From positions 5,255,079 to 5,319,078 of the forward strand of contig CM042091.1 of assembly GCA_023512835.1 (NCBI GenBank): DNA of 64,000 nt, given 5' to 3'. Below the pieces are notes generated by a model that was not told where the DNA came from, ran no database searches, and saw only the letters and a program-made list of their open reading frames with translations. Shown here piece by piece: positions 63,643 through 64,000 of the stretch (positions are counted from its first letter, which is position 1; every line of letters begins with the position of its first letter). A program made the translations under genes and the position numbers. This stretch comes from Taxillus chinensis (lineage: Eukaryota > Streptophyta > Magnoliopsida > Santalales > Loranthaceae).

Positions 63643-64000
63643 GCACGTCCAATAACCAGTCAAATAGCCTGAGATTTGAAGGAGTGGTGCCAGAATTAGC
63701 AATTGGACCAAACACTCTTCACCCTGCAGCAGCCTAAGCAATTTCAAATACCGTGAAAGGAAATACTATCGTGAGAACTAAACTACGTAGCAGTAAGCCA
63801 TCCCTGTCGTAAATAAAAACTTTAAACCCTAAATCATTCACTGCACGGTCGAGCAGTGCCGAAATTAACATAATGTCCGAAACCTAAACCGGCTGAAAAG
63901 GCATCAGCATCGCCTGTTCTTGCTACATATGCAACCACTTCCTTGATTTCTCAACCTTAAATTGGGGCAACGAACAAGCGATTCGAGCACACACAACAAA
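63643..64000 (-). other. Upstream region of the capping-enzyme gene
   Basis: The 358 bp before the ATG at 63642 probably contain the 5' UTR and core promoter. The frame is open upstream of the ATG to 63747, but the homology to capping enzymes starts at MDLN. No clear TATA box or other gene was recognised. Confidence 0.4.

Noticed and set aside
1..64000. CRISPR arrays, operons, organelle insertions, tRNA or rRNA gene clusters
   Set aside because: Nothing in the window has such structure; direct repeats found are transposon-related or simple tandem duplications.

Overview
The window is nuclear DNA from a flowering plant, almost certainly a eudicot. Evidence is split genes with GT-AG introns, AT-rich introns and intergenic DNA, many (TA)n microsatellites, plant-only gene families, and layered plant transposons (hAT, L1-type LINE, Ty1/copia-like LTR fragments, MITEs, a SINE-like retroposon). 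The species cannot be named from the sequence alone.

Five protein-coding genes are supported, and I placed exon joins by reading frame and splice sites. (1) 6278-11986 (+): plastid anion/phosphate transporter PHT4;2, 8 coding exons, 532 aa. (2) 14521-14859 (+): single-exon DUF962/Mpo1-like protein, 112 aa. (3) 24677-18249 (-): DEX1, a secreted or membrane-anchored FG-GAP protein of pollen wall formation, 13 exons, 840 aa. (4) 30145-29225 (-): intronless ABI4-type AP2/ERF transcription factor, 306 aa. (5) 63642-37491 (-): bifunctional mRNA capping enzyme (RNA triphosphatase plus guanylyltransferase), 17 coding exons, 676 aa, stretched over 26 kb by transposon-filled introns. All five reading frames are open with key motifs present. 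They belong to unrelated pathways, as is usual in plant chromosomes.

Layout: 1-6277 is AT-rich intergenic DNA with an LTR-like direct repeat; 12-14.2 kb and 14.9-18.2 kb are intergenic with no recognised gene; 24.7-29.2 kb holds a MITE and a short poly(A) retroposon with target-site duplication; 30.1-37.5 kb is repeat-rich and contains a second copy of the ABI4 upstream block. The capping-enzyme gene carries an 11.6-kb intron 3 (hAT element with perfect 8-bp target-site duplication, LINE reverse transcriptase relic, GC-rich hAT-like island, unexplained tandem array) and a 5.9-kb intron 2 (two LINE insertions, LTR relics, a tandem duplication).

I found no clearly new biological system. The observations most worth a second look are two GC-AG introns (in DEX1 and at the 5.9-kb capping-enzyme intron), the 2.94-kb hAT element with intact ends but a broken transposase, the duplicated ABI4 upstream block, the small retroposon with 5S-rRNA-like motifs, and the unidentified tandem array at 54.3-55.2 kb.
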